DNA from: Elymus sibiricus
Lineage: Eukaryota > Streptophyta > Magnoliopsida > Poales > Poaceae
Length of the DNA: 64,000 nt
Assembly: GCA_039707655.1 (NCBI GenBank)
Contig: CM077665.1
Span: 290,660,205 to 290,724,204, forward strand
Direction of reading: 5' to 3'
In this document: piece after piece, positions 19,901-31,260 of the stretch
Numbering within the stretch: the first letter of the stretch is position 1
Layout of the letters: every line of letters begins with the position of its first letter
Translations under genes and position numbers: made by a program
The notes under the pieces: model-generated
Databases searched by the model: none
Seen by the model: only the letters and a program-made list of their open reading frames with translations
Told to the model about the DNA's origin: nothing

Positions 19901-21127
19901 CTAGTCATGTTCATCATGTTGAGTTTATTCGCGTTCGTTACTTTGATAATTTGATATGTGGGTGGACCGGTGCTAAGGTGATGTTCTTCCTTGAACTAAC
20001 AACCTACTTATGATTACCCCCTCTCGCAAGCATCTGCAACTATGAAAGAAAAATTAAGATAAATCTAACCATAGCATGAAACATGTGGATCAAATCAACC
20101 CCTTATGAAGCAACGCATAAACTGGGGTTTAGGCTTCTGTCACTCTAGCAACCCATCATCTACTTGTTACTCCACAATGACTTCCCTTAGGCCCATAACA
20201 TGGTGAAGTGTCATGTAGTCGATGTTCACATGACACCACTAAGAGAGGTAACAACATTCACATCATCAAAGTATCGAACAAATGCCAACTTCACATGATT
20301 ACTTATAACAAGACTGCTCCCATGTCCTCAGGAACAATAGTAACTACTCACACCTCATCAACATGTTTAAGATCAGAGGTGTTATAATAATGATTAAGGA
20401 TCTGCACATAATATCTTCCACCAAGTAATCCAACAAGCATCAACTACAAGATGTAATCAACGCAACTAGTAACCCACAGGTACCAATTTGAGGTTTTGAG
20501 ACAAAGATTGAACACAAGAGATGAACTAGGGTTGGAGATGAGATGGTGCTGGTCAAGATGTTGATGAGGATTGGTCCTCCCACGAAGGAGGAAGCGTTGG
20601 TGATGAAGATGGCTTCGATCTCCCCCTCCCGGAGAGGAATTTCCCCGGCAAAATCTGACTGCGGGAGTGCAAAAGGGCCTCTGCCCAGGTTTTTGCCTCG
20701 AGATGGTGGCGCTTTGTCCCGAAAGGTTGTTTATGATTTTTTTCTTGGGTAAAACACACCATATAGGAGAAGAGGGACGTCGGGAGGCCAGCAGGGGCCC
20801 CACAACCAATCAGGGCGCGGCCTGGGGGTGGTCGCACCCTGTTGGCTTGTGGCCAGCAGGTGGCCCCCTCTAGTATATTTTTGGCCCAGAAATTCTTAAA
20901 TATTCCATAAAAATTCTCCATGAAGTTTTACGTCATTTGGAGTCTGGTGATTTTTCTGCCTTTTCCTCGGTTTTCAGTTCAGAATTCCAGTTTCCAGATA
21001 TTTCCCTCTTTGTGATGTACGTTGCATATTCTGAGAGAAAGAGCATAAGAATTGTATGATAATAGGGAATAATGGAGACGAATAACATAATTACAATAAG
21101 AAATCATGATGCAGAATGGACATATCA
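19901..21127 (-). mobile_element. AthE1 LTR, 5' part
   Basis: Minus-strand Athila-type LTR whose start (tgatatgtccattctgcatc on that strand) is at 21127. Together with 2371-2655 it forms nearly one whole LTR. It is homologous to 42024-43250 in the second copy and, inverted, to the AthA and AthB LTRs. The minus-strand leader region contains ctctcccggagggggaa-type strings as in AthA. There is no gene here; ORFs on either strand are incidental. Confidence 0.87.
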
Positions 21128-21744
21128 AGGCTCGGGGCGTGTACAGCCCCACCTCATTCTTAGGTGAGAGGGTAACGGGTGGCGCTTGCGGAAGGGTCGG
21201 ACGCTCCGGGCACAGGGCTTGGGAGCTCCGTCCCCAGTCCCTAGGTGGTTCGCGCCTGGCTCTTGACGTGTCTACGCGCTCACGTACCCGATGACATGGG
21301 GGCGACGCGCGTGGGACGGCCGCCGATGCATGGTGCCCGAGGTGATGGAGCACCAAGCTAGCAGCCATACGAGCTGGGCCACACCGCCGCTCGCTCACTC
21401 ACGACGGTTCATGAGAGGGAGAGACACCAAGGACCTCTGTGAGGTGACGTGTGCGGTGATAGGTCCGCGAGCCAGAGCTCGATCACTTGGATTTATCAGC
21501 GCTGTTGGGACGGACCCAAGCACAGATGCCGTGTCTAGCCCCCGGTAAGGGACGGCCGAGGAAGTGGCTATGAGGGCGCGACAGTTCTAGATGGTAATGA
21601 GGCACCGAACACAACGCTTAAGCAAATGCCATAAGCTCCATAAAAGATAATCGGATTCACTACAAAATAAAAAGGTGAGGAGGTCGTAGCCGAAGGACGC
21701 CCTTAATTCGAACAAATCAAAAAAGTCACCTCACAATCATGTTG

Positions 21745-22168
21745 CTACGGGAGCGTGGGGCTGCTTGGCGAAGCATGCCGCAGAGGTCCGTCAAGGGCCT
21801 CGCGGGACCTAGCGGAGCCCCTGACTGAGGCGTTTGTCGTACCCGTGCAAGGTCTCTCTAGGACGCTGCTCCACGCGCCATAGGTTGTTGCCGAGGAGGG
21901 GGCGGTCATACGTCCCCTTGAAGTTGGCAATGAACTGCTCGCAGAGCTTGCTCCACGAAGAGATCGACTCCCCGGGCAGATTCATGAGCCAGAAGCGCGC
22001 ACCATCCTTGAGGACCACGGGAAACCAGTGCGCCATAACCTTGTCGTTGCCGTCCGCCGCCTCGATGCTCAGCGCATAGAGCCGGAGGAACTCCATGAGG
22101 TCGGGGACGCCATCGTAGCGCGGGGGCATCTCGGACTCGAACTTGACGGGCCAAACCACCTGGCGCAT
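21745..22168 (-). pseudogene. gag: TatD1 gag core fragment, displaced downstream of protease
   Basis: The minus-strand frame shows Tat-type gag core motifs: RYDGVPDLMEFLRLYALSIE, then FWLMNLPGESISSWSKLCEQF, then a degenerate arginine-rich tail that shifts frame near 21930. It corresponds to the capsid region of TatC near 10600-10850. Its place is odd: in minus-strand order it comes after the zinc knuckle and protease, whereas gag normally precedes them. The same order is found in TatD2. There is a stop directly before the Met of MRQVVW. It is not an intact gene. Confidence 0.75.
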
Positions 22169-22363
22169 CTAGCGAGTGAAGGCTCGGCAACCCATGTTTC
22201 TCAAGGGGACGCCACGCGTGAGGGTGGCCTGGTTCCGGTCCCCGGCCGCCACTACATCCTGGACAGTCTAGCCGTGGCACCGTCTCTGCATTCCTTGCTT
22301 GGCGGGGCCTTGGACGGGCGACAACTGCTTTTTCCTAGGGGTGTGGCAACCTCGCGAGGTCCA

Positions 22364-23002
22364 TCACCTCCTTCGTCTTCCAAATGCGCAACTGCGACAG
22401 CTCGCACACTCAATGCAACAAACCGCGTCCTTCTCATCGCAGGTGATAGTGATGACGTCGTTGTAGCCGGGCATCTTGAGGACGTTGTAGCCGTAGTGGA
22501 CCACCGCCATGAGCTTGGCTAGCGTCGGGTATCCCAGGATTGCATTGTACGGGAGGCCAATATGCGCCACGTAGAAGTCGATGAGCTCGGTGCAGTAGTT
22601 GTCACGCGTGCCGAAAGTGACAGGGAGGCAGAACTGCCCTTGAGGAATGATGGGGCCACCGGACACCCCAAAGAATGGCCTGGTAGGCATCAACTGGTCA
22701 TAGAGCACCCTGAGCTTCTCAAAGGTTTAGAAAGAGAGCACGTTCAGGTCGGCGCCTCCGTCGATGAGGGTCTTGGTGACCGAGATGTTTCCGATGATGG
22801 GAGTGCACAGCATGGGAAGCGCGCCCGTGGCAACTGTGGACTTGAGGCTATCCCTGGAGTCGAAGGAGATGGCGTACTGTGACCACTTCAGGGGCCGTGC
22901 GGACTCCAGCCTCGGGAAGGCGGAGCTCACCTCACGAGAGAGCTGCTTAAACAGGTGGCTAGGCACCGGGGCACATGCTCCGCCGAGGATACATGCTATC
23001 AC
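22364..23002 (-). pseudogene. pro: TatD1 aspartic protease region
   Basis: Two in-frame parts are separated by a TAA at 22727-22729. The upstream part has RPLKWSQYAISFDSRD and the active-site-like TLIDGGADLN. The downstream part has FFGVSGGPIIPQGQFCLPVT and LPYNAILGYPTLAKLMAV, equivalent to LPYNGILGRPALAKFMAA in TatC. Protease motifs are in the right internal order. TatD2 has a stop at the same position, so the break predates the duplication. No RT follows. Confidence 0.78.
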
Positions 23003-23125
23003 GCGAGGCCCACGATAGCCCCCAGCCCCCTCATCGTGCTAGTTGTTGTCGTTCCTCCTAGGCGGCGGCGGCAACGACGGGAATGCAGCATCATCCTGAG
23101 GGCGTGTCTTGCGAGGCTCTTCATG

Positions 23126-23716
23126 CTAGCCTTGGCGAAGGCTGCCATTGCGGCTGTCCCACCTTCCTCCGCCGCGTCCGCCCCTGCGGCCGGTGCCGTG
23201 GTACTTGCGGTGTGGACGCCAGCTAACGCGCCCGTCACTGGGAGGCTTGAGTGCCCTGCAGTCTTCGGTATTGTGGGTGCGCACATTGTGGTAGGCACAG
23301 AACGAGTGGTGGGCCCCCTCAGGCACATCATGGTCGCAGCTGCGCCTCTGCTCAAACTCCGCCGAGGGGGCTTGGAGGAGGAGGAGGAGGGCGCGGGGCT
23401 GGTCATGCGGACGCGCGTCTCGCCAAGGCTCGACTGGGTCGCTACACAAGGGAGGTGGTGGGGCTGCTTCGAGCACCACGTTCCCAGCGCAAGACGTTGG
23501 AGGGTGGAGTGGGTGAGAACATGTCAAGGATCCTCCGGCGACGGTAAAGAGCTCGACGATGTGGCCAAGCCAGGCGTCATATCCGTTGTCCGCCAGTTGA
23601 TGACGGAGCAGATCACCCGCCATGAGCAGCGCGTCTTGCGTGTTCATGGGCCTAGGGCGGGCGTGTGGGGAGGTAACCATGGCGGTGCGGCCACCTTGCT
23701 GAGCGGAAGGGCGCAA
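23126..23716 (-). pseudogene. gag: TatD1 gag N-terminal region and zinc knuckle
   Basis: Near the PBS end. It has MNTQDALLMAGDLLRHQLAD at the start, a Pro/Arg-rich middle, and CAYHNVRTHNTEDC, a CX2HX4HX4C knuckle like the one in TatC (CKIHRTKGHDLQEC). It ends in a Gly/Arg-rich tail (GGRGGGRW). The capsid core expected between the N terminus and the knuckle is missing here and is found instead at 21745-22168. The plus-strand ORF of 369 codons over 22955-24064 is a shadow. Confidence 0.7.
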
Positions 23717-23934
23717 GGAGAAGCCCTGGTGCTCGCGGGCAGCAAGGTCAACGGCGGCAGCAGCTTCAGCGCCTATGGGGTGGCGGCGACCATCGCGGCC
23801 CGCGGGCGCGTCTTGGGTAACGTGGGCCGCCCAGTGCTCGGCACAGCCACGGTGAGCGTCGGCCGTAGGGTTGGCGAAGATGGAGCAGAAACGAAGTCGG
23901 AGAACGGTGGCACACCCCTACCTCGCGCACCAAA

Positions 23935-24798
23935 TGTCAAAATCGGGGCTCCGGGGACCCGAGGAGGTTCGAACTCTGGGGTGCGCAAGTTCTCTCGCCC
24001 TACTCTACCTCGCAACCTCACGACGACTCTCCGGCGTGCTCGAGCTAAGGAAGAAGAACAGTAGACAGGGCAGTTTACCCAGGTTCAGGCCACCTTATGG
24101 TGTAAAACCCTACTCCTGCTTGTCTGGATTGCTTGAGGATGGGATCGAATACAAGGGTTCGTTCTGGCTAACTAGGATTGATCCCCCTCTAAGGTTGTTG
24201 CCTGCCCTCTCTTATACTGGCCCTAGTCCTCTTCCCTGAAAACACAAGGCGGGAAGGGTTGCCACAACGACCAGTTTGAAGGGGGACAGGACTGTAGTTT
24301 ATCCTGACAAAAGCGGTCTTCGCCTGCAAAGGCCTCCTGTTATGACGCGCTGGTGGGCTCGGGAATGACCTCCGTCCTGGTGAGCCCCCGTCCTTGGTCT
24401 TCTTTCACCAAACAGGAAACCTTTGGGGATTGCTTTGGGAACCAGCAAGCTGGCCCTGCTCCCTTAACACACAAGAGGAAAGCTTCCTTATCCACGCTTG
24501 CTGGCGCGGCTCCTGGCGCTGCTTGGCATGGCGCGCGTCGCCCATGTGAAGATGCAGGACCGAGCAACCCGCCAAGCCACCTTTGATCAGTCCGCCGCAC
24601 GAAGGCCTCAGGAACATCCGTAGGTGATGGCCTCGCGAAGGGGGCTTCGCGAGACCCTTAGCGGCGCTCGCTGACGTACCCCTCGCGAGTGTCTTGCTCA
24701 TGACGTCTGGTGATGCGCCGCGTGGGGCCCACGACAGGCGCTGCATCTTGGGCCGCAGCTAGACAGGCCTGGGTACCCCCAGTCCCATTGGCCCGACA
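23935..24798 (-). repeat. TatD1 5' LTR
   Basis: 864 bp, bounded by tgtc and gaca on the plus strand. The PBS-like tract at 23915-23934 and the TatF1 gag on the other side set its limits. It is 17 bp shorter than the TatD2 LTR, partly because the TatD2 LTR has an extra cctcacgaggcggg-type segment near 46815. Confidence 0.85.
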
Positions 24799-25430
24799 TC
24801 CACCCAGCCGCGGTGATCACTGTGTTTCACACAAACGTACGCAATCGCCGGATGCACGAGGAGATGAGCATCAACAAGGTGCGGGATGTCGCCGAGCTTT
24901 ACGCTCTGGCTGACAACTGTGCACGGGCTAAAGAAGAAGGCTCCCCGGGAAGGACTTTGGCGCAGAAGTCGACTCAGATGATGACAACGTGCCTGCCTCC
25001 ACGAAAAAGGGGCGGAAGCGCAACCGAAAGCACAAGGAAAAAGCGGTAATGGCTGTCAAAGGGAATGGCAACTCCGACTCCGGCAAGAAGGCCAAGTCCG
25101 AGGGGTCCGGCAAGGACGCCGCAACATGCTCTGAAGATGACGAGGCCGCGGCAGGAGAAATGACAGGCAGGTTGTGCTGCCAAGTAGAATAGCTTGCTGA
25201 GAAACAAAAGCAAGAGTATGAAAAGGCGCGACAAGGAATAGGGCCAAGATGGTGCAGGTGGCTTCGGCAAGAAAAAACACGGTGGTCGTGGTGGCCGCCG
25301 CAGCAAGGCCAAGCAGCGCAAGGAGAAAACTGCTAGAGGTCAAGACAAAAAGTCTGACAATGAAGAAGATGATGACGATGGAGATGAAGAGGAATCTGAA
25401 GGCCAGGAGTTCCAGAAGGCTGTCGATGCC
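24799..25430 (+). pseudogene. gag: TatF1 gag C-terminal fragment
   Basis: Resumes TatF1 after the TatD1 insertion. It shows VITVFHTNVRNRRMHEEMS and ELYALADNCARAKEEG, which align with VIAAFHSNVRNRRM and ELYTLPDKCARVEEG in TatC. After about 50 codons the frame breaks (near 24950) and the rest is spread over two frames: a Lys/Gly-rich stretch with GKKAKSEGSGKDAATC, and an acidic linker before protease. The zinc knuckle is not recognisable and appears deleted. A stop lies at 25190 (CAAGTAGAATAG). It is non-functional. Confidence 0.75.
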
Positions 25431-26286
25431 ATGTGTGTTGACGGAGGCGCATCTTCGCAGTCCTCTGACCGGAAAGTCAAGAAGTGGGCACGTGAGGTCA
25501 ACGCGGCAGAGCCAAGAAGACCCCTCAAATGGTCCGACACTCCCATCATCTTCAACGCTGAGGACCACCCGGACCGCATCACTGCCATTGGGTGTGTGCC
25601 ATTGTTGGTATCACCGACGATACGCAACCTCAGGGTCACGAAGATGTTGGTCGACAGTGGGGCTGGGTTGAACTTGATCTCGCCCCACATGATCAAGTGG
25701 CTGCAGATTCCTGACACGGATCTGAAGCCGACCGGGTCCTTCCAGGGAGTCAACCCAGGAAGATCGCAACCCAAGGGAAAGATCACTCTGCCGGTGACGT
25801 TTGGCAGCGAGCTAAACTTCAGGACAGAGATAGTAGTCTTCGATATCACGAAGATGTCACTGCCGTACAAGGGGATTCTGGGCCGACCGGCGCTGGCCAA
25901 GTTTATGGCAGCGACACACCACGTCTACAACAACCTCAAGATGCCAGGGACGATGAGCGTCATCACCGCCCGCGCGGACTACAGGGACGTGGTCCTCTGC
26001 GTCAACAAGCTCTTCCGGGAGGCGGTGGCAGCGTCTACCGACGAGGCACTCGCTCCGGCTGGGAAAGCTCCCGGGGGGAGAACAAGAACAAGAATCATGG
26101 CGAATCTTGTAAGGACTCCGGGAAGCGCGCCAAAGAGTGCAGCATGCCCGTCGAGGCTTACCAGAGACCTCTGCCGCCAGGAGCAAGAACGACAAGGTGA
26201 CCATTCCCAAGACGAAATAAGTGGTTGCGTGAGAGAACGGCAAGGGCGGTACTTTCACTATAAGTGCCACCCTCGATAGCAAATAG
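25431..26286 (+). pseudogene. pro: TatF1 aspartic protease region
   Basis: Starts at MCVDGGASS, as in TatC MCVDGGASLHSS. The protease motif MLVDSGAGLNLIS near 25645 has the canonical Asp-Ser-Gly, and the flap/C-terminal motif GILGRPALAKFMAATHHVY is near 25872. After about residue 215 the frame shifts (KAPGGRTRTRIM), so the direct ORF ends at 26279 in a different phase. The ancestral phase ends TISATLDSK then TAG at 26284-26286. TatF2 carries the same frameshift, so it predates the duplication. Confidence 0.82.
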
Positions 26287-27432
26287 GAAAGCGCGCTCGT
26301 CACCTTCCTATGGGTGAATGTCGATGTGTTTTCCTGGCAACCATCCGACATCCCCGGTGTTTTCAGGGACGTGATTGAGCACCACCTTGCCATTTGTCCC
26401 CATGCACACCCCGTCAAGCAGAAGATCCGGAAGAAAGCCCTGGAACGACAAGAGTTCATCACTGAAGAAATCAAGAAACAAGAAGCAGCAGGTCTAATCA
26501 GAGGCGTGATCCACCCAACTTGGCTGGCAAATCCTGTGGTATTGCGCAAGGCCAATGGGAAATGGAGGCTTTGCATCGATTTCACCGATGTCAATAAGGC
26601 TTGCCCGAAGGACCCATTCCCCTTGCTGCGCATCGATCATATAGTGGACTCGACCACTGGCTGTGATCTCTTATCTTTCCTCGATGCATAATCTGGCTAT
26701 CACCAGATCTTCATGGTCGAGGAAGACGAGGAGAAAACAGCGTTCATGACCCCCTGCGGTGCATACTGCTTCAGACGCTTGCCCTTTGGCTTGAAGAGCG
26801 CTGGTTCAATATTCGCAAGAGCAGTTCAAATTGGTTTGGGGCCGCAGCTCCACAGGAATGTGGAAGCAGATATGGACGATATAGTGGTCAAAACCAAGAA
26901 CAAGGACACGCTGATCCAAGACCTAGAAGGAACCTTTGTGAACCTGCGCAAGATCAGTTTGAAGCTTAACCCCGAGAAGTGTGTATTTGGAGTCCCCTCC
27001 GGCAAGCTCCTCAGATTCTTTGTGTCACAGCGTGGGATCGAAGCCAACCCTGCCAAGATTGAGGCAATTGAACAGTTGGAGGCGCCAAAACGCATCAAGG
27101 ACGTATGCCGTATGGCGGGCTGCATCGCCGCCCTCAGCAGGTTCATTTCCAAATCTACAGAGCGCGCCCTGCCGTTTTTCAAGATCCTAAAGAAGGCAGG
27201 CCCAATGACGTGGACCCCAGAAGCAGAGGCAGCACTGCAAGATTTGAAAAGGTACCTATCCTCAACGCCAGTCCTAGTCGCACCTAAACCAGAGGAGCCG
27301 TTGTTTCTATACTTGGCGGCAACGAACCAATTGGTTAGTGCAGCACTGGTGGCGGAAAGGGTAGCTGAAGGGGATGAGGCGGAAACCCCCGAGCCTACAA
27401 CCGGTGAGCCGGAGCCAGCCCTGTCAAGTTGA
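26287..27432 (+). pseudogene. pol: TatF1 reverse transcriptase
   Basis: In frame after the shared TAG. The RT motifs VIHPTWLANPVVLRKANGKW and FTDVNKACPKDPFPLLRIDH lead to FLDA followed by TAA at 26689-26691 (a TAC to TAA change; TatC has FLDAYSGY). The frame resumes with FRRLPFGLKSAGSIFARAVQ. The catalytic box reads ADMDDIVVKTK: DD is kept but the Tyr before MDD is Asp. The frame continues through the connection domain (KAGPMTWTPEAEAALQDLKR) to TGA at 27430-27432, which is CGA in TatF2. Confidence 0.85.
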
Positions 27433-28064
27433 AGAGCAAATTATGCAAGTATGACACAAGGGGCAGAGCAGTAAACTATGCAGAAGAAGAAAGTGGTGCT
27501 GCGGCCAGTATATTTTGTCAGCTCACTCCTACATGGGGCTAGATCAAGATACTCTGGGATGCAGAAAATGCTTTTTGGCCTCCTTATGGCCTCCCGGAAA
27601 CTGCGCCACGACTTCCAAGCACACCACATCACCGTCGTCACTCGGTTCTCACTGCAACGCATCTTGAGAAATCCAGAGGCAACCAGCAGGATCGTCGAGT
27701 GGGCGTTGGAGCTGGCCAGCTTTGACTTGAGCTTCGAAAGCACGCCAACAATCCAAAGCAGAACCCTGGCAGAATTCATAGCAAAATGGACACCAACACC
27801 AGACGAAGAAATCTCGGAGACAACCCTCCACGGCAAAGAAGCACATCAAGAATGTATCATGTACTTTGAAGGAGCTTTTTCGCTGCAAGGCGCTGGTGCC
27901 CGAGTGCTACTCGTTGCACCCACCGGAGAGCACCTCAAGTACGCGATCTAGATGCATTTTCCAAGGGAGGAGTCAACAAACAACACAGCTGAGTACGAAG
28001 GATTGCTTGCTAGACTACGGATAGCTGCCGATCTCAGTATCAAAAAGCTCATAGTCCGGGGAGA
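27433..28064 (+). pseudogene. pol: TatF1 RNase H / aRNH, cut by AthA
   Basis: Contains VVLRPVYFVSSLLHGARSRY near 27490 and RNPEATSRIVEWALELASF near 27668, then the start of aRNH (CIMYFEGAFSLQGAGA). The first catalytic Asp is Glu here. A TAG interrupts at 27949-27951 (CAG in TatF2). AthA is inserted after ...atagtccggggaga; ggaga (28060-28064) is the left TSD. The continuation of this gene would follow the missing AthA 3' end and is not in this copy; the second copy keeps it at 60377-60613. Confidence 0.85.
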
Positions 28065-29579
28065 TGATACGTCCATTTTGCATCATGATTTCCTACTGTT
28101 ATTTATAATTTTTTGTTGAATAAAAATGCTTTAGGGAGTGATTCTAATGCCTTTCCTCTCATAATATGCAAGGTTTGCACAAAGAGGGAGAATACCAGCA
28201 GCTAGAATTCTGGACGTAAAAAAGCACATCAGAGATACCGATTCTGCACATCTCCAAATAAGCTGAAACTCTACAGAGAATTATTTTGGATTTTATAAAA
28301 AATAATGGAGCAAATAACTACCGACAGGGGCCACCCTGGTGAGCACAAGACACCAGGGCGCGCCAGGCCCCCCAAGCGCGCCCTGGTGGGTTGTGCCCAG
28401 CACGGCCCACCTCCGGTGCCCATCTTCTTGTATATAAGGTCTTTTGACCTAGAAAAAATAGGGAGAGGGATTTCGGGACGGAACGCGGCCGTCTCGAAGC
28501 GGAACTTGGGCATGAGCACTTTTGCCTCCGGCGGAGCGATTCTGCCGGAGGAACTTCCCTCCCGGAGGGGGAAATCGAAGCCATCGTCATCACCAACACC
28601 CCTCTCATCTTTTGGTGGCCAATCTTCATCAACATCTTCAACAGCACCATATCCACTCAAACCCTAGTTCATCTCTTGTGTTCAATCTTTGTACCGGAAC
28701 CTCAGATTGGTACCTGTGGGTGACTAGTAGTGTTGACTACATCTCGTAGTTGATTGCTATATGGTTTATTTGGTGGAAGATTATATGTTCAGATCCATTA
28801 TGCTATTCAATACCCCTCTGATCTTGAGTATGAATATTATTTGTGAGTAGTTACTTTTGTTCTTGAGGTCACAGGAGAAGTCATGTTGCAAGTAATCATG
28901 TGAATTTGATATGTGTTCGATATTTTGATGATATGTATGTTGATTCCCTTAGTGGTTTCATGTGAATGTCGACTACATGACACTTCACCATCCTTGGGCC
29001 TAAGGGAATGCATTGTGGAGTAGTTATTATATGATGGGTTGCTAGAGTGACAGAAGCTTAAACCCTAGTTTATGCACTACTTCGTAAGGGGCTGATTTGG
29101 ATCCAAACGTTTAATGCTATGGTTAGATTTTATCTTAATACTTTTCTCATAATTGAGGATGCTTGCGAGGGGGTTAATCATAAGTGGGAGGTTTGTTCAA
29201 GTAAGAACAGCACCCAAGCACCGGTCCACCCACATATCAAATTATCAAAGTAGCGAACAAAAATCAAACCAACATGATAAAAGTGACTAGATGAAATTCC
29301 CGTGTACCCTCAAGAACACTTTGCCTATTATAAGAAATTGTTCTGGCCTGTCCTTTGCCACAAAAGGATAGGGCTACCTTGCTGCACTTTATTTACCGTT
29401 ACCGTTACTTGCTTGTTACCAATTATCTTGCTATCAAACTATCTATTACCTACAATTTCAGTGCTTGTAGAAATTACCTTGCTGAAAACCGCTTGTCATT
29501 TCCTTCTACTCCTCCTTGGGTTCGACACTCTTACTTATCGAAAGGACTACGATTGATCCCCTATACTCGTGGGTCATCA
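28065..29579 (+). repeat. AthA 5' LTR
   Basis: 1515 bp, tgatacgtccatttt...gggtcatca. A TATA-like tatataagg is at 28431-28439. It is very similar to the AthB 5' LTR (5 differences over the first 115 bp or so), closer than the two AthB LTRs are to each other. Confidence 0.93.
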
Positions 29580-29590
29580 AGACTCTTTTC

Positions 29591-29608
29591 TGGTACCGTT
29601 GCCGGGGA
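29591..29608 (+). other. AthA primer binding site
   Basis: tggtaccgttgccgggga, one base off the Athila-type PBS (tggcgccgttgccgggga family, tRNA-Asp). It lies 11 bases past the LTR end. Confidence 0.85.
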
Positions 29609-29685
29609 ATGAAGCGCTCTTTGTAAGTGGAAATCGGTAAGGAAAAACTTATACTATGTGCTGAAATTTATTGTCACTTGCTACT

Positions 29686-31260
29686 ATGGAGAAAAATCCT
29701 TTGAGGGGTTTGTTTGGGGTATCTTCACCTCGACCGGAACCACAGTTAGTTTCCCCTAAACCTACTACACCTACTGAAAATATTGGCTATGAAATTCCTT
29801 CGGGTATGGTAGAACAACTGCTTGCTAAACCTTATGCAGGAGATGGAACTGAACATCCTGATATGCACCTATCATATGTAAATGAAATTTGTGGATTATT
29901 TAAGCTTGCAGGTTTATCCGAAGATGAAGCTAAGAAGAAAGTTTTCCCTTTATCTCTGAAGGGAAAAGCATTGACATGGTATAGGCTATGTGATGATATT
30001 GGATCATGGAACAAGAATCGATTGCAATTGGAATTCCATCAAAAGTTTTATCCCATGCATGTAGTTCATCGTGATCGGAATTATATATATAATTTTTGGC
30101 CTCGTGAAGGAGAAAGTGTCGCTCTAGCTTGGGGGAGGCTTAAGTCAATGTTATATTCATGCCCCAATCACGATATCCCGAGAGAAGTTATTATTCAGAA
30201 TTTTTATGCTTGGCTTTCTCTTAATGATCAATCCATGCTCGATACTTCTTGTATTGGTTCTTTTATGAAGAAGACTATTGAATTCAAGTGGGATATCTTA
30301 GAAAGAAGTAAACGCAACTCTGAAGATTGGTAACTTGACGAAGGTAATGAGTCAGGTATAAAGCTTAAGTTTGATTTTGTTAAATCTTTTATGAATACCG
30401 ATGCTTTTCACAAGTTTAGCACTAAATATGGCCTTGACTCTGAGATAGTAGCCTCTTTCTGTGAAGCATTTGGTACTCATGTTGATCTCGCTAATGAGAA
30501 GTGGTTTAAATATCACCCCCCCTATTAAAGAAATAATTAAAGAACCGGTAAAATCTAAGGATGAAACCATCATTTACAATGTTGATCCAGTTGTGCCTAC
30601 TGCTTATATTGAAAACCCACCTTTCCGCGTTAGGATACAGGAACATTCTAAGGTATCAATTGTGGTCGCAAGAGTAATATTAGAGCACCTAAGCCTCCTG
30701 AGCAAATTAAAGTAGAACCTAGTGTAGCTATGGTTAAAGATCTCTTGGTATAAAATATTGATGGGCATGTTATTTATTTCTGTGATGAAGCTGCTAGAAT
30801 TGCCAAACCTGGTGAAAATGATAAACATAGACCCGTAGTGGGCATGCCTGTTATCTCAGTCAAAATAGGAGATCATTGCTATCATGGTTTGTGTGATTTG
30901 GGTGCTAGTGTGAGTGCTATTCCTTTTACCTTATACCAGGAAGTTATGAATGATATAGCACCCACTGAAATAGAAGATATTGATGTTACTATTAAACTTG
31001 CTAATTGAGACACCATCACACCATTTGGGATTGTTAGAGGTGTTGAATTCTTGTGTGGGAAAGTAAAATATCCTACTGATTTTCTAGTTCTTGGTTCCCC
31101 ACAAGATGACTTTTGTCCCATTATCTTTGATAGACCTTTCTTGAGCACCGTCAATGCTAAGATAGATTGTGAAAAATGAACTGTCGGTGTCAGTTTTGGT
31201 GATGTGTCTCATGAGTTTAATTTTTCCAAGTTTAGTAGACAACCTCGTGATAGATAATTA
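29686..31260 (+). pseudogene. gag-pro: AthA gag and protease
   Basis: The ATG at 29686 opens MEKNPLRGLFGVSS. The gag core shows LKGKALTWYRLCDDIGSWN near 29960 and FWPREGESVALAWGRLKSM near 30096, then SMLDTSCIGSFMKKTIEF, all Athila hallmarks. TAA at 30331-30333 replaces the Trp/Glu codons seen in AthB (DWELDE-like). A single C insertion near 30520 shifts frame. The protease site LCDLGASVSAIPF lies near 30890. TGA at 31006-31008 (LAN-stop) is shared with AthB. An extra base near 31230 separates the last part. The product would be capsid and protease; the copy is dead. Confidence 0.88.

Larger units (their letters stand above)
21128..24798 (-). mobile_element. TatD1: minus-strand non-autonomous Tat-like element, 3' end missing
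   Basis: The minus-strand 5' LTR is at 23935-24798 (tgtcgggcc...ttttgaca). The PBS-like tttggtgcgcgaggtagggg is next to it, then gag and protease remnants, with no RT or integrase. The left boundary is the AthE1 LTR start at 21127/21128, so AthE1 inserted into TatD1 and the remaining 3' part lies beyond AthE1, outside what is visible. The whole element sits inside the gag of TatF1. TatD2 (43251-46949) is its duplicate. Confidence 0.82.

Noticed and set aside
22955..24064. Plus-strand ORF of 369 codons
   Set aside because: Antisense to TatD1 gag/zinc knuckle and its LTR; Ala/Val-rich low-complexity product. The minus strand has the real motifs.
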